From positions 40,096-104,095 of the forward strand of contig CABYND010000005.1 of assembly GCA_902520195.1 (NCBI GenBank): 64,000 bases of DNA, given 5' to 3'. The notes beneath the pieces were generated by a model that searched no databases, was not told where the DNA came from, and saw nothing but the letters and a program-made list of their open reading frames with translations. Shown here in pieces: positions 33,915 through 42,781 of this stretch (position 1 is its first letter; each line of letters opens with the position of its first letter). This DNA comes from Halieaceae bacterium (GTDB taxonomy: Bacteria > Pseudomonadota > Gammaproteobacteria > Pseudomonadales > Halieaceae). A program made the translations under genes and the position numbers.

Positions 33915-34448
33915 TCAGTGACTCAGCGCCCCGTGCTCGCCGATCAATGAAGTGATGGCGTCAGCGTTGAGTATCTCAATCCAGTAGCCGTCGGGGTCTT
34001 TAATAAAGGCTAGCCCTTTCATTGAGCCATCGTTGGGCTTTTTGACAAACTCGACACCCAGTTCCTCAAAGCGTTGGCAGGCGCCGTCCACGTCGGGCAC
34101 CGTGATGCCGATGTGACCAAAGCCTCGGGGTTCGGTATTGCCGTCGTGATATCCCTCGAAATTTTCGTCGTCTTCCGTACCCCAGTTATGGGTGAGTTCT
34201 AATAGGGCGCTCTGCTGAAAAGTGAATCGAGATCGCTCAGCGGGCTCGCTGGGCAGGTTCTCTCCTTGGTGGTTGGAGGGGTAACCCAAGAAATACAGAG
34301 AGAAAGACATTTCGGCGAAATCCACGCGCTGGTAGAGGGTCATACCGAGTACCTGCTGGTAGAAGTCCAGAGAGGGCGCGGGATCCTTGATGCGCATCAT
34401 GGTCTGATTGAGCACGAAGCTATCGGTGGCTGTGGTCTGGTTTGTCAT
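33915..34448 (-). CDS. gloA: Lactoylglutathione lyase (glyoxalase I)
   Basis: This glyoxalase I of about 177 residues, of the long proteobacterial/eukaryotic type, converts the methylglyoxal-glutathione adduct to lactoylglutathione. Landmarks are [23 protein letters not shown], the FYFLGYPS-like [23 protein letters not shown] and [30 protein letters not shown]. The last segment before [10 protein letters not shown] carries the second metal-binding Glu. The ATG at 34448 is preferred because an upstream in-frame ATG at 34541 adds 31 residues unlike the family. Cytoplasmic detoxification enzyme, apparently monocistronic. Confidence in the family is high. Confidence 0.9.
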   Translation of the reverse strand: MTNQTTATDSFVLNQTMMRIKDPAPSLDFYQQVLGMTLYQRVDFAEMSFSLYFLGYPSNHQGENLPSEPAERSRFTFQQSALLELTHNWGTEDDENFEGYHDGNTEPRGFGHIGITVPDVDGACQRFEELGVEFVKKPNDGSMKGLAFIKDPDGYWIEILNADAITSLIGEHGALSH

Positions 34449-34639
34449 AATCGAATCGCCATTGGTGTGAGCAGAGATCAAACTAAGCGTCCGCAGCTGC
34501 TCTGACAAGTAGCCGTTTTGCTGACGGTGCAAGGCTGTCATGCCAGTAAGGAAAATGATTGGGTTGGGATGGTCTGTACCTTTTGAGATGCGTCTGAATG
34601 CGTTAGGTTTAGAGCGATAGACCGATAAGGAGAATCCTC

Positions 34640-35710
34640 ATGAGTGAAGGATCTTTGGCGTTCAACCCTGAATTTGATCCCGACGGCGCAGAGGGTGGGG
34701 TTGATACCAATCTTCTGCCATGGCTACCCCTTAGTGGCGTTGCCGGTTTCTCACTGAAGCCGCTGCGGGCCAGCATGGAAAGCGGCATGTTCAGTATCAT
34801 TGTGCGGCTCGAAAAGGGCGCCGTGCTTGAGCGTCTGTTGTCTCTGTCGGGCATGGATCTGCTGGTGCTCTCAGGGGCGCTGGACTACGCTGATGATAGT
34901 GGCGAAAGCCATCTTGAACCGGGCATTTGGGGATATCTCTCAGCCAATACCTGCATGCAAAGCCTCATGGCGGCTGAGGAATCTGAGCTCTTGGTGAATT
35001 GCTACGGCGCCTTTGCCATGCTCTCCGCCGATAATCAGGTAGACCGTCTGGTCACTAGCGCAGATATTCGGCAAATGGCGTTACAAGCCGGTATCAGCAT
35101 GGTGCCCAATACCCTGGCCGAGTGCATGGTCGAACGTGAGGCTTATTCAGGCGCAGGTGCGCCGTTAGCTATCGCGGGCAAAAAGTCAGGTCATCTGGTG
35201 GCGAGTGTGACCACTGCTACCGCTGACACTTTTCAGCACCCTTACTTCATCGATTGCCGTGCCGTGCCCTGGGTGGTGAATCCAGACTTGCCTGATATTG
35301 GCCTGAAGGTGCTGCGTGTCAGTCAGGAGACGGGATTTATCTCACTAATGGTTCGCCATAACGGTATTGCGGCGCCTCATAATCACATCGGAGGGTCCGA
35401 TTTTCTGGTTCTCGAAGGCGCATTGGGTGTGCGCGCCGGCCCGCCAGAAGGGTATGGACCGGGTACATGGTTCTATGAGCCCTCGGGTGCGCGTCATGAT
35501 GCTACCCAGCGCGTCTCGGACGACGATCTAATTTACACTGCGAACGTTTATGGTCCGTTGACCTTCGACACCGGGCCGGGTACGCCTATCGTAGCGGTCG
35601 TGAGTTGGATGGACTACGTTGCCCTGGCTGAGGCGGGGGGCATTAATTTAGTGCCTAATACCTTCACTAATGACAGTAGCCTGTTGGCCTGGGCGCCGAT
35701 TGGCTCGTAA
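34640..35710 (+). CDS. Bicupin protein, N-terminal cupin lacking metal ligands
   Basis: This 356-residue protein has two cupin domains of the acetylacetone-cleaving/ChrR-like type. The second (about 195-345) has NGIAAPHNHIGGSDFLVLEGALGV with the HNH ligands, and GARHDA with a further His. The first (about 35-150) has the same strand layout, EKGAVLERLLSLSGMDLLVL, but the His positions are Glu, Arg and Leu, so it should not bind metal. A dioxygenase or isomerase for a small dicarbonyl or organic acid is plausible, but not proven. It converges on the MFS gene, and a clean GGAG lies just ahead of the ATG at 34640. Confidence 0.8.
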   Translation: MSEGSLAFNPEFDPDGAEGGVDTNLLPWLPLSGVAGFSLKPLRASMESGMFSIIVRLEKGAVLERLLSLSGMDLLVLSGALDYADDSGESHLEPGIWGYLSANTCMQSLMAAEESELLVNCYGAFAMLSADNQVDRLVTSADIRQMALQAGISMVPNTLAECMVEREAYSGAGAPLAIAGKKSGHLVASVTTATADTFQHPYFIDCRAVPWVVNPDLPDIGLKVLRVSQETGFISLMVRHNGIAAPHNHIGGSDFLVLEGALGVRAGPPEGYGPGTWFYEPSGARHDATQRVSDDDLIYTANVYGPLTFDTGPGTPIVAVVSWMDYVALAEAGGINLVPNTFTNDSSLLAWAPIGS

Positions 35711-35728
35711 GACATCGATGGGGGCGGG

Positions 35729-36967
35729 TCAGTGTCCGCCTTCATATTCTTTTGGGTAGCGTCCAAGCAGCAATATCAATACCACCGAAACTAAGAACAG
35801 CCCGGCCGCCATGGAGTAGCCCAGATCGTAGCTGCCCGTTGCGTCATACACCGAGGCGAAGATCATGGGCGCGGTACCCGAGCAGACGGCCAGGGTTGCG
35901 TACAGAATCGAGTAGATCTTGGCGTAGTGAGCCAAGCCGAAATAGCGCGCTGCGAGAAATGCCATCAGGTCCAGTTCTGCCCCCGCTGCAAAGCCGATTA
36001 AAAAAGCGGCCAGCGCAGCGGCCTCAAAGCTCTGTGATCCATGGAGCATTGCCGCGCCTGCAGCAGGGATGGCAAGGCAGAAGGCCGCTACCCCAGGCGC
36101 CCACAATCGATCGACCAGGTATCCCACCACCACTCGCCCAATAATGATCGAGAGGCCAAACACACTTTGCACTGATGCAGCCTGTTCCCGAGTGAAGCCG
36201 TCATCAGTGAGCGAGGGGAGCAGGTTGGGCCCGATGCCCGAAAATCCCTGATAGGCGAAAAGGATCGACGACAACAGGACCCAAAAGCGATAGCCTCGGA
36301 CGGCTTCACCCAGTGTTAGACCGCTCTCGAGTGCCGCTGAGGTCTCGGGCTCGTGATTCCCTGTTTCAGAGTGCGCATCTAGCGGTCTGAACAGGAAGTA
36401 GAGCATGGGCCAGGCGAGCAATAAGGGTACGAGGGCGAGACCCACGTAGGCGCCTCGCCATCCAAACTGATCGGTTAGCCAAACGGTGTAATGCGGCGCG
36501 ACCGACGCGCAAATCCCGGTTCCCGTCAGCGCGAGCCCCAACGCCAAACCGCGACGTTTGAAGAAGCTCGTGGCGATGGCACGTGTCCAGGTGACGGGTA
36601 TGGTGCCAGCACCCAGCAGCGCCATCATGCCGTAGGCGAGAAATAGCATCCACAGATCTCCGTGAATCTGGGACGCAGTTAGCAATCCTAGGGACAGGCC
36701 GATCATAGAGGGGAGGGCGACTCTTCTGGGGCCATATTTGTCGTTCAGCCAGCCAATCAATGGCGATGTCAGCGCCCCAAGCCCTGAGCTGAACAGAATG
36801 GCGGCCTGGAACTGCGCTCGACTCCATCCGAATTCTTCGGTTACCGGCGTCAGCAGCGCCCCTATGGAGTAATAGGGCAATACGAAGGAGCTGCTGATGA
36901 TTCCCATGCAGGTCGCCATGATTAGCGGCCAGCGCTGGGCGAGTTCCGGCTCTGCACTGCTCCTCAT
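35729..36967 (-). CDS. MFS transporter (monocarboxylate/oxalate-type)
   Basis: This 412-residue inner-membrane porter has twelve predicted helices. FVLPYYSIGALLTPVTEEFGWSRAQ at the first helices, GWLNDKYGPRRV as the loop 2-3 motif, and WTRAIATSFFKRRGLALGLALTGTG as a central motif match the monocarboxylate-type branch of the superfamily. It is the last gene of the P450 catabolic run. Its ATG follows the stop of the ACMSD-like amidohydrolase with no gap (TAAATG). It likely imports the substrate of the pathway or exports an intermediate acid. Substrate unknown. Confidence 0.88.
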   Translation of the reverse strand: MRSSAEPELAQRWPLIMATCMGIISSSFVLPYYSIGALLTPVTEEFGWSRAQFQAAILFSSGLGALTSPLIGWLNDKYGPRRVALPSMIGLSLGLLTASQIHGDLWMLFLAYGMMALLGAGTIPVTWTRAIATSFFKRRGLALGLALTGTGICASVAPHYTVWLTDQFGWRGAYVGLALVPLLLAWPMLYFLFRPLDAHSETGNHEPETSAALESGLTLGEAVRGYRFWVLLSSILFAYQGFSGIGPNLLPSLTDDGFTREQAASVQSVFGLSIIIGRVVVGYLVDRLWAPGVAAFCLAIPAAGAAMLHGSQSFEAAALAAFLIGFAAGAELDLMAFLAARYFGLAHYAKIYSILYATLAVCSGTAPMIFASVYDATGSYDLGYSMAAGLFLVSVVLILLLGRYPKEYEGGH

Positions 36968-37984
36968 TTAAGGATTCACCCTCAGCAGACGTTTCGCGTT
37001 GTCGGCCATCGTAATTGCTAGGTCTGCTGGAATATCTTGGGTCATGGCATGCTGGTCCCAGCCCGCAAAATTGGTGCCGAGCAGCAGTTTGTTGGTACCC
37101 ATGATATCGATGACCCAGTTCAAAACCCGTGGGTCGTGAACGTGGGTGTCGAACCACAGTTTCTGCAGTGACTCCTCGAAGGCACCCTCGTACTGGAGGT
37201 GCTCTGGTACCCAGGGCCGTTTGGTGCAGGCGCGGTTGAAGCGGCCGATCAGCGAGGTCATGGTGCCCCCGGCATGACTCAGACAGATATCGATATCGGG
37301 GTGCCGATGAAGCACCCCGCCAAAGATAAGCGTCGCGACGGCAATCGACTCCTGCGCCGCGAAACCGGTGAGCAGGTCGAGATCAAATTGTTTTAAATTC
37401 GGGTCGCCTGCTGGCCCGTCGATGCCTGCAGGGGCGGGATGAACCATCAGCGGCACATTCAGTTGCACGACTTTCTCGTAGAACGGATCAAATGCCGGGT
37501 CATTCAACGGGCGACCGATATCGGTGCCTATGTAGGCGCCTAGCAGGTCGAGCTCCGTTATGGCGCGCTCAAGCTCCGCGGATGCCGCCTCGATATCTTG
37601 CATGGGCAATGCCGCGAAGCCGGCCAGTCGAGTAGGGTGCGCAAGTACGATCTCGGCCAGCGCATCGTTATGTTGCTCGCAAAAACTCACGGCGTCGCTG
37701 GGGTCGATGTGATGGAAATAGGTCAGGGGGTTAGGTGAGAGCACCTGAAAATCGATGCCCGCAGCATCCATATTGCTCAGCCGGACATCGGCTTCCATGA
37801 ACGGGCTGCCTTCATAACTAACCCCATCGAGACGATAATCTCCGATCCGGAACCAGGGCGTTCCTGATTCGGTGTAGCCTATTTCTGGACCGTGTTGCCC
37901 CGCCGCACCCATTGACCCCGCAAGCACCGCGTGGGCATGGATGTCGATTGATTGAGCGTTTGCGAGTGCCGCGCGGTCGGTCAT
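36968..37984 (-). CDS. ACMSD-like amidohydrolase/decarboxylase
   Basis: This 338-residue member of the amidohydrolase-2 family (PF04909) includes aminocarboxymuconate semialdehyde and other aromatic-acid decarboxylases. Metal-site landmarks are SIDIHAHAV (HxH), VPLMVHPAP (His), CLSHAGGTM (His) and LLLGTNFAGWD (Asp position replaced by Asn in GTN, with a later Asp in GWD). Most relatives read LLGTDYP here, so the missing Asp is notable and the enzyme may be altered in mechanism. It precedes the MFS gene without a gap and follows the ferredoxin gene by 45 bp. A ring-cleavage or decarboxylation step in the P450 pathway is a reasonable guess. Confidence 0.84.
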   Translation of the reverse strand: MTDRAALANAQSIDIHAHAVLAGSMGAAGQHGPEIGYTESGTPWFRIGDYRLDGVSYEGSPFMEADVRLSNMDAAGIDFQVLSPNPLTYFHHIDPSDAVSFCEQHNDALAEIVLAHPTRLAGFAALPMQDIEAASAELERAITELDLLGAYIGTDIGRPLNDPAFDPFYEKVVQLNVPLMVHPAPAGIDGPAGDPNLKQFDLDLLTGFAAQESIAVATLIFGGVLHRHPDIDICLSHAGGTMTSLIGRFNRACTKRPWVPEHLQYEGAFEESLQKLWFDTHVHDPRVLNWVIDIMGTNKLLLGTNFAGWDQHAMTQDIPADLAITMADNAKRLLRVNP

Positions 37985-38029
37985 GACCAGACTTCCGAGA
38001 TCGGAGTTAGTGCTGTCACAGCCTGTGGT

Positions 38030-38359
38030 TCACTCTTCGGGTGCAATGGTCAATGGCATGCCATCGATCTCGGGCCCCAGCTCTAGCTGGCAGCTGAGGC
38101 GGGAGCGATCGGGATCATAGTGCTCCGCATACTGCAGCAGCATCAGTTCGGCCTGATCTCGCTCGGGTAATTTGCTCATCCACTCGGGTTCTATCAGCAC
38201 ATGGCAGGTAGCGCAGGAGATGCAACCACCGCAAATGGCTTCGACGCCGATATCCTCGTCATAGAGCACCTGCATCAGCGTCTGATGATCTGCACCTTGT
38301 GTAACGGTTCGTTGCTCCCCCTCGCGGGTGGTGACATGCACGCTGATGGGTTCACTCAT
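38030..38359 (-). CDS. [2Fe-2S] ferredoxin (P450 redox partner type)
   Basis: This ferredoxin of about 109 residues has ligands in AICGGCISCATCHV (Cys, then Cys-x2-Cys after five residues) and a fourth cysteine in SRLSCQLEL. This is the putidaredoxin/adrenodoxin pattern, which donates electrons to cytochromes P450. The start is placed at the ATG at 38359, overlapping the SDR stop by 8 nt. An upstream in-frame ATG at 38425 lies inside the SDR gene and adds non-homologous residues. Being in one operon with two P450 genes makes it their likely partner. No ferredoxin reductase is seen in the window. Confidence 0.9.
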   Translation of the reverse strand: MSEPISVHVTTREGEQRTVTQGADHQTLMQVLYDEDIGVEAICGGCISCATCHVLIEPEWMSKLPERDQAELMLLQYAEHYDPDRSRLSCQLELGPEIDGMPLTIAPEE

Positions 38360-39152
38360 GTTGACTAGTCTCCTTACACTGGTTGATGGCGGGGTCTGCA
38401 GTGATACCCAGACCCAGACCTCCATCGATATCGATCATGGCGCCGGTGACCCACTCGGCGCAGATCAGGTAAGCCATGGCTTCCGCAATTTCTTCTGTGC
38501 TGCCGATCCGGCCCAAGGCGTGCAAGTCTGACATTCCCTCCAGTCTTTGCAACGCCGTTTCGTCGTCCATGAGGCCAGCACGTTGGTTGATTTCCGTGAA
38601 CACCGCGCCGGGTAGCAGGCAGTTTACGCGAATTTTCTTTTCGCCAAGCTCGGCGGCGAGCACGCGGGTCAGGCCTTGCACGGCCGCTTTTGTTGCGGCG
38701 TAGGGTGAGGCGCCGGGGAAAGCGCGGCGGGTGTGGATAGACCCGACGAACACCACAGCACCTTGCTGTTGCGCAAGGCTCGGGGTGCACACGCCAGTCA
38801 GCATCATGGCTGCGATCACATTGGTGTGAAACACCTCCTGCAAGGTGGTTTCATCCAGTTCAGTGATGGCGCCTCGATACATGTTGCCCGCGTTGTTGAT
38901 CAGAGCGTCGAGTTGGCCGCCGTGATCTATGGCTGCCTCGAGCAATTTTTGGCGATCAGCCGCCACGGTGATATCGGCTGTGACGCCGCGACAAGCGTCA
39001 CCTAACTCAGTAGCCGCCGCTTGAATCTTGTCTCCCCGTCGACCGCAGATCGTGACCTTTGCGCCACGCTCAATGCAGTAACGCGCCGTACCCAATCCGA
39101 TACCCGAGCCGCCGCCGGTGACCAATATCGACATGCTTTCGAGAGATTTCAT
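38352..39152 (-). CDS. Short-chain dehydrogenase/reductase (SDR)
   Basis: This 266-residue classical SDR has the cofactor motif VTGGGSGIGLGTA, then NNAGN, with catalytic Ser in VFVGSIHTRR and Tyr-x3-Lys in SPYAATKAA. GRRGD after the second strand points to NADP or NAD with a basic pocket. It oxidises or reduces a hydroxyl or keto group of the pathway intermediate. Its last 8 nt overlap the ferredoxin start, and its start overlaps the ThuA stop by 4 nt, so it is fully embedded in the operon. The substrate cannot be inferred beyond the context of a P450-initiated route. Confidence 0.88.
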   Translation of the reverse strand: MKSLESMSILVTGGGSGIGLGTARYCIERGAKVTICGRRGDKIQAAATELGDACRGVTADITVAADRQKLLEAAIDHGGQLDALINNAGNMYRGAITELDETTLQEVFHTNVIAAMMLTGVCTPSLAQQQGAVVFVGSIHTRRAFPGASPYAATKAAVQGLTRVLAAELGEKKIRVNCLLPGAVFTEINQRAGLMDDETALQRLEGMSDLHALGRIGSTEEIAEAMAYLICAEWVTGAMIDIDGGLGLGITADPAINQCKETSQHE

Positions 39153-39847
39153 TGCATATCAGCCTTGTCTAGTGCCCAGCTCACCGTTTCACGGAGTAGC
39201 TGAGCGTGAGCGGGGTGAGACAGCGATTCGCTATCGTGGCCCAGCGCGTCGTAGATCACGCGGCCCGCACCTACCCTATGGGACCAAACGATAGGCTGCG
39301 ATGTCGGCATGGCGGCACAGCGGCCATGGGCCAGTACTTGAGCGCCCGGTTCAAGCAGTAAATCGGTGTAGAGTTCATCGTGGACTTCAAAACAGGGCAA
39401 ATCTGCTAGTGCATTATCTTTATCTGGCACGACAGACACGGTCTCGGGTTGGGGGTGCCAGCTGGTGCCCCACACCCAACGGCCGCCCAACAGCGAGCCC
39501 CACTCTGGCCAGTCCGAGAAGCAGATACTTGCGGTATGCAGACCGAGGAGCGCGCCACCTGCATGCAGGTGCGCCTCAATGGCCATTCGGGTTTTGATTG
39601 GAGGTGAGTAAGCCTCTGTCTCGCGATAGGGGTCGTATTTCTCGCCAATCATCTCCCAGCGCAGTGCATTGATGGTCAGCAGGTCCACCGGATGGTCAGC
39701 GAGGCTGGCGATGCCCGCGTCGAGGTCGGCTTCGATACGCGATTCAATACCCATCGGCGCCAATACGGTCGCAAGCGCTTTAGCTGTTGCGTGAAAGTCG
39801 TGGAAGATGCCGCCCACGAGAATCAGATTTTGGCGAGTCGTTGTCAT
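39149..39847 (-). CDS. ThuA-like protein
   Basis: This 232-residue ThuA-domain protein opens with LILVGGIFHDFHATAKALATVL. It has LLTINALRWEM in place of the usual strand, GGALLGLHTASICFSDWPEWGSLLGG as the family core, and SHRVGAGRVIYDALGHD near the end. The His of GLHTAS, the counterpart of the LHHA motif in the other ThuA gene of this window, is kept. It lies between two SDR genes with 4-nt overlaps on both sides. ThuA plus SDR pairs are seen in sugar or keto-acid degradation, and a hydrolase or isomerase role is possible but unproven. Confidence 0.8.
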   Translation of the reverse strand: MTTTRQNLILVGGIFHDFHATAKALATVLAPMGIESRIEADLDAGIASLADHPVDLLTINALRWEMIGEKYDPYRETEAYSPPIKTRMAIEAHLHAGGALLGLHTASICFSDWPEWGSLLGGRWVWGTSWHPQPETVSVVPDKDNALADLPCFEVHDELYTDLLLEPGAQVLAHGRCAAMPTSQPIVWSHRVGAGRVIYDALGHDSESLSHPAHAQLLRETVSWALDKADMQ

Positions 39848-40584
39848 TCGCGGGGGAGGTGGGCCATGACGCTGGTGGAGACGCCGCCATCCACCACCAG
39901 TTCGTGGCCGGAAATGTATTTCGCGCCTTCGGAGTCGAGAAAGAGCACGGCCTCCGCAATGTCTGCTGCTTCGCCCAAGGCGCGCAGTGGCACGCCACCG
40001 CCTCTCACCGCCCGTACTTTCGGGTTCTCAAAAATCGGTTTGGACATGCCTGCGTCGATCATGCCAGGCGCAATGGCGTTCACGCGGATTCCCTTCGGAC
40101 CCCATTCAATCGCCATGGCCTGAGTCATGTTGGCCATCGCAGCCTTGGTCGGGCCGTACATGCCCACTCCGGGGGCGGGGTGAATGCCATTGATAGACGT
40201 AAAGTTGATGATATGGCCCGAGCCTCGCTCCATCATGGCTGGCGCGATCTCCCGGGCACAGAAGCAGCTCCCCAGCAGATTCACATTGACCACGTCGATA
40301 TAGTCTTGCTCCGACTGCGCTTCCATCGCGCCAAAGCGCACAATGCCCGCATTGTTCACAAGCAGATCGGGTGTCTCGCCTAAGGCCTCGAAGGCGGCTG
40401 CAATTTGCTCCGGGGAAGTGACATCGGCTTCTATGCCCACTGCATTTTCGAGCTCGGATGCAGTCTGCGCCACGCGCTCGGCGCCCAAATCAAAAATGCC
40501 GATGCGATAGCCCGCTTCACTCAGGCGGCGGGCGACGTCGGCGCCCAATCCGGCGGCGCCACCGGTAATCACTGCTGTTCTCAT
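39844..40584 (-). CDS. Short-chain dehydrogenase/reductase (SDR)
   Basis: This classical SDR of about 246 residues starts MRTAVITGGAAGLGADVARRL. It has FDLGAERV after the second strand (Asp, suggesting NAD), NNAGIVRFGA, the catalytic Ser in NFTSINGI and Tyr-x3-Lys in GMYGPTKAA. The loop after IAPGMIDAGMS is normal. The ATG at 40584 is preferred because the frame continues upstream with no homology. GAGGT lies before it. It overlaps ThuA by 4 nt downstream and is separated from the upstream amidohydrolase gene by 140 bp, the largest break in the operon. Confidence 0.88.
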   Translation of the reverse strand: MRTAVITGGAAGLGADVARRLSEAGYRIGIFDLGAERVAQTASELENAVGIEADVTSPEQIAAAFEALGETPDLLVNNAGIVRFGAMEAQSEQDYIDVVNVNLLGSCFCAREIAPAMMERGSGHIINFTSINGIHPAPGVGMYGPTKAAMANMTQAMAIEWGPKGIRVNAIAPGMIDAGMSKPIFENPKVRAVRGGGVPLRALGEAADIAEAVLFLDSEGAKYISGHELVVDGGVSTSVMAHLPRE

Positions 40585-40724
40585 GTTGACCTCGCTTTTT
40601 ATAGATTCTGGTGTCAGAGGTGACGGTTTATTTTTTGAACGGTCCCAAGCCGCTGTTCCTAGTGGACGCCGCCGCCAGTGAGAAAGGTACTGGTATCCAT
40701 GGAGCTGGCCCGTTGCTGCATGGC

Positions 40725-42077
40725 CTAAGAGTTGAGTCCCATCGACTGCACCAACTCCTTGGTCAGAATGCGCTCCGAATATTCGCTGACCCGCCAGCCG
40801 GGCAATTGCCACTCTTTGGGCAGGGGGGTGCTGGTGTCGATCAACTGGCCGTCTTTGATGATGTGGCGGAACCGGTCAGCGTCTCCGAGCTGGGTAATGT
40901 GGGTCTCGGGCTCACCATCAAAAATCAGGATGTCGGCAAGATAATCGGGTTTGATGCAGCCCAGCTCGCCTTCCAGCTTGAGCGCCCGGGCGCCTTGTTC
41001 GGTGGCGCTGTTAATCGCCTGTAAGGGCGTCATACCCAGATCTTCGACAAAAACCTGAAGCTCGCGGTAGTGCCAGTCACCGTAAGGCGTCAGACTGAAG
41101 CCGCTTTCGCTGCCGGTCGCGAGCGGTACGCCAGCGTCAAAGGCCGAGCGGAGGGTCCCGACGCTCTCGGTGATTTCAGCACGAAAGACCTCCCGAAGGT
41201 TCTCATCGGAACCGATTGCGGCACCAAAGTCTGCCAAGTTGGCTTGAAAGGTGAAGGTGGGCACCAACGGCACTTTGCGATCGACGACAGCTTTTAATGC
41301 CTCGTCATCCATATAGGTGGCGTGCAGGATCATGTCGAAGCCTGCGATGGCGGCGTCACGGGTACTGATGGCGTTGCGACAGTGCCCGACCACCGGTACA
41401 CCAAATTGGTGTGCGGTATCACAGACGAGCTTCAGTTCATCCAGCGTCCAGGTGGAGATTTCGCCCCCTTCCTTGTTGGGCCGGATCGGCAGCCCACTGA
41501 CGTGGACCTTGATCCAGTCGACCCCCATTTTGATCTGCTTGTGGATCTCTTTAACGATCTCATCGGGTGTGTGCACGATCCGCGCATAGCCCCGGGTGCC
41601 TTCGTCAGGCAGTAGTCGCGCAGCCGTGCCGCCAATGCAGTTGATCAGAACGTTGCCGCCGGTGGTCATTCTAGGCCCTTCAATGACGCCGCCCTCGATT
41701 CCATCGCGGAGATCTACCCCCACATCAAATACGCAGTCGGCATCGAAGAAGCTGGTGAAGCCTGCCCGCAGCACCTTTTGTGCATTCACCCCGGCGACGA
41801 GTGCGGCCAGGCCATAGCGGCGGTGAAAAAAAAGCTCATCGTTGCTGTTGGGGTGATCAAAACTGATGTGACAGTGGCTGTCGATCATGCCTGGCATCAC
41901 TCGACATCCGGATGCATCGATTTTTTCCAACGTCGCATCGGCGGGGCACTTGGCGCCTGCGTCGGCGCCCACGGCCACGATGCGTTGGCCGCTGATCAGC
42001 ACATCGCCGGGGAAGGGGGCGGACCCTGTCCCATCGATAATGAGTCCGTTTTGAATCAGGGTGTAAGCGTCACTCAT
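40725..42077 (-). CDS. Amidohydrolase (imidazolonepropionase-like, COG1228 type)
   Basis: This metal-dependent amidohydrolase of about 450 residues has VMPGMIDSHCHISFD (HxH), KVHVSGLP (Lys for a carboxylated bridge), VVGHCRNA (His), ILHATYMDD (His) and ATGSESGFSLTPYG, where the usual Asp position is Glu in GSESGF. SATEQGARALKLEGELGCI closes the domain. It hydrolyses a C-N bond, for example an amide, hydantoin or cyclic amide. The start at ATG 42077 overlaps the GntR stop by 4 nt. It lies ahead of the SDR-ThuA-SDR-ferredoxin set in the same run. Confidence 0.84.
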   Translation of the reverse strand: MSDAYTLIQNGLIIDGTGSAPFPGDVLISGQRIVAVGADAGAKCPADATLEKIDASGCRVMPGMIDSHCHISFDHPNSNDELFFHRRYGLAALVAGVNAQKVLRAGFTSFFDADCVFDVGVDLRDGIEGGVIEGPRMTTGGNVLINCIGGTAARLLPDEGTRGYARIVHTPDEIVKEIHKQIKMGVDWIKVHVSGLPIRPNKEGGEISTWTLDELKLVCDTAHQFGVPVVGHCRNAISTRDAAIAGFDMILHATYMDDEALKAVVDRKVPLVPTFTFQANLADFGAAIGSDENLREVFRAEITESVGTLRSAFDAGVPLATGSESGFSLTPYGDWHYRELQVFVEDLGMTPLQAINSATEQGARALKLEGELGCIKPDYLADILIFDGEPETHITQLGDADRFRHIIKDGQLIDTSTPLPKEWQLPGWRVSEYSERILTKELVQSMGLNS

Positions 42078-42781
42078 AGTGGTTGCTCCTTGATGAGCCC
42101 GTTCGGATGGAAGTCGGCGTGGGAGGTTTTGTTGAGTGCAATAAAGCGCATCAATGCATCCCCTTGCTCGAGCGTATGCCGGCGAATTTCCTCGCGGGCG
42201 GCTTCCGCGTCGCCTGCAAAGATAGCGGAAATAATGGCGTCGTGATCGGTTTGGTTTCTCTGCAACCGACCCGGTGCAACCACCTGAAAGCGACGGTAGG
42301 GGAGCACCCGTAATGCGAGCCACTCGGTGGTGTCGATCAACGCGGTGTTGTGACAGCCGCGGACGATTCGCTGGTGGAAGGCAACGCCCAGATCGGCGTA
42401 TTCGTTGGGGTCGCCGTTACTGCGCAGGTTTTCGGCAGCAGCCTCGTGAATGTCCTTGAGTGCGCGCTTCTCAGCTTCGGACAAGCGCGAGGTGCTCAAA
42501 AAAACCGCCGCCCCCTCAAGTTCAGCCAACGCCTCGAACAGCTCGAGCATGGTGCCTGGATCCAGCTGGGCCACAACAGCGCGTTTGTGCGCACGTTTGG
42601 TAATCAGTCCGGCTTGCGCAAGCTGAGTGATGGCTTCTCTGACCGGGGTCCGTGACACACCGAATCGACTGGCGAGACGGCCCTCTTCAAGAGCATCTCC
42701 CGGCGCCAATTGACCACCGAAAATCTCGCGCTCAATAGCGAGGCGCACGATGTCGGCCTGTGTCAGATCTTGATCTGTCAC
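42074..42781 (-). CDS. GntR-family regulator (FCD domain)
   Basis: This repressor-type regulator of about 235 residues has a winged helix (VRLAIEREIFGGQLAPGDALEEGRLASRFGVSRTPVREA) near its start and an FCD ligand domain with helices around NPNEYADLGVAFHQRIVRGCHN and HDAIISAIFAGDAEAAREEIRRH. I place the start at GTG 42781, overlapping the P450 stop by 4 nt (GTGA) and preceded by GGAG, as in the rest of the operon. An ATG at 42838 would add 19 residues. FCD regulators sense organic acids through a metal-bound carboxylate. It likely controls this operon and possibly the divergent molybdenum hydroxylase. Confidence 0.86.
   Translation of the reverse strand: MTDQDLTQADIVRLAIEREIFGGQLAPGDALEEGRLASRFGVSRTPVREAITQLAQAGLITKRAHKRAVVAQLDPGTMLELFEALAELEGAAVFLSTSRLSEAEKRALKDIHEAAAENLRSNGDPNEYADLGVAFHQRIVRGCHNTALIDTTEWLALRVLPYRRFQVVAPGRLQRNQTDHDAIISAIFAGDAEAAREEIRRHTLEQGDALMRFIALNKTSHADFHPNGLIKEQPL

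Noticed and set aside
40585..40812. Upstream extension of the SDR at 39844-40584
   Set aside because: The extra 76 residues show no homology and overlap the 3' end of the amidohydrolase gene; the SDR fold begins exactly at the ATG at 40584 with a ribosome site.
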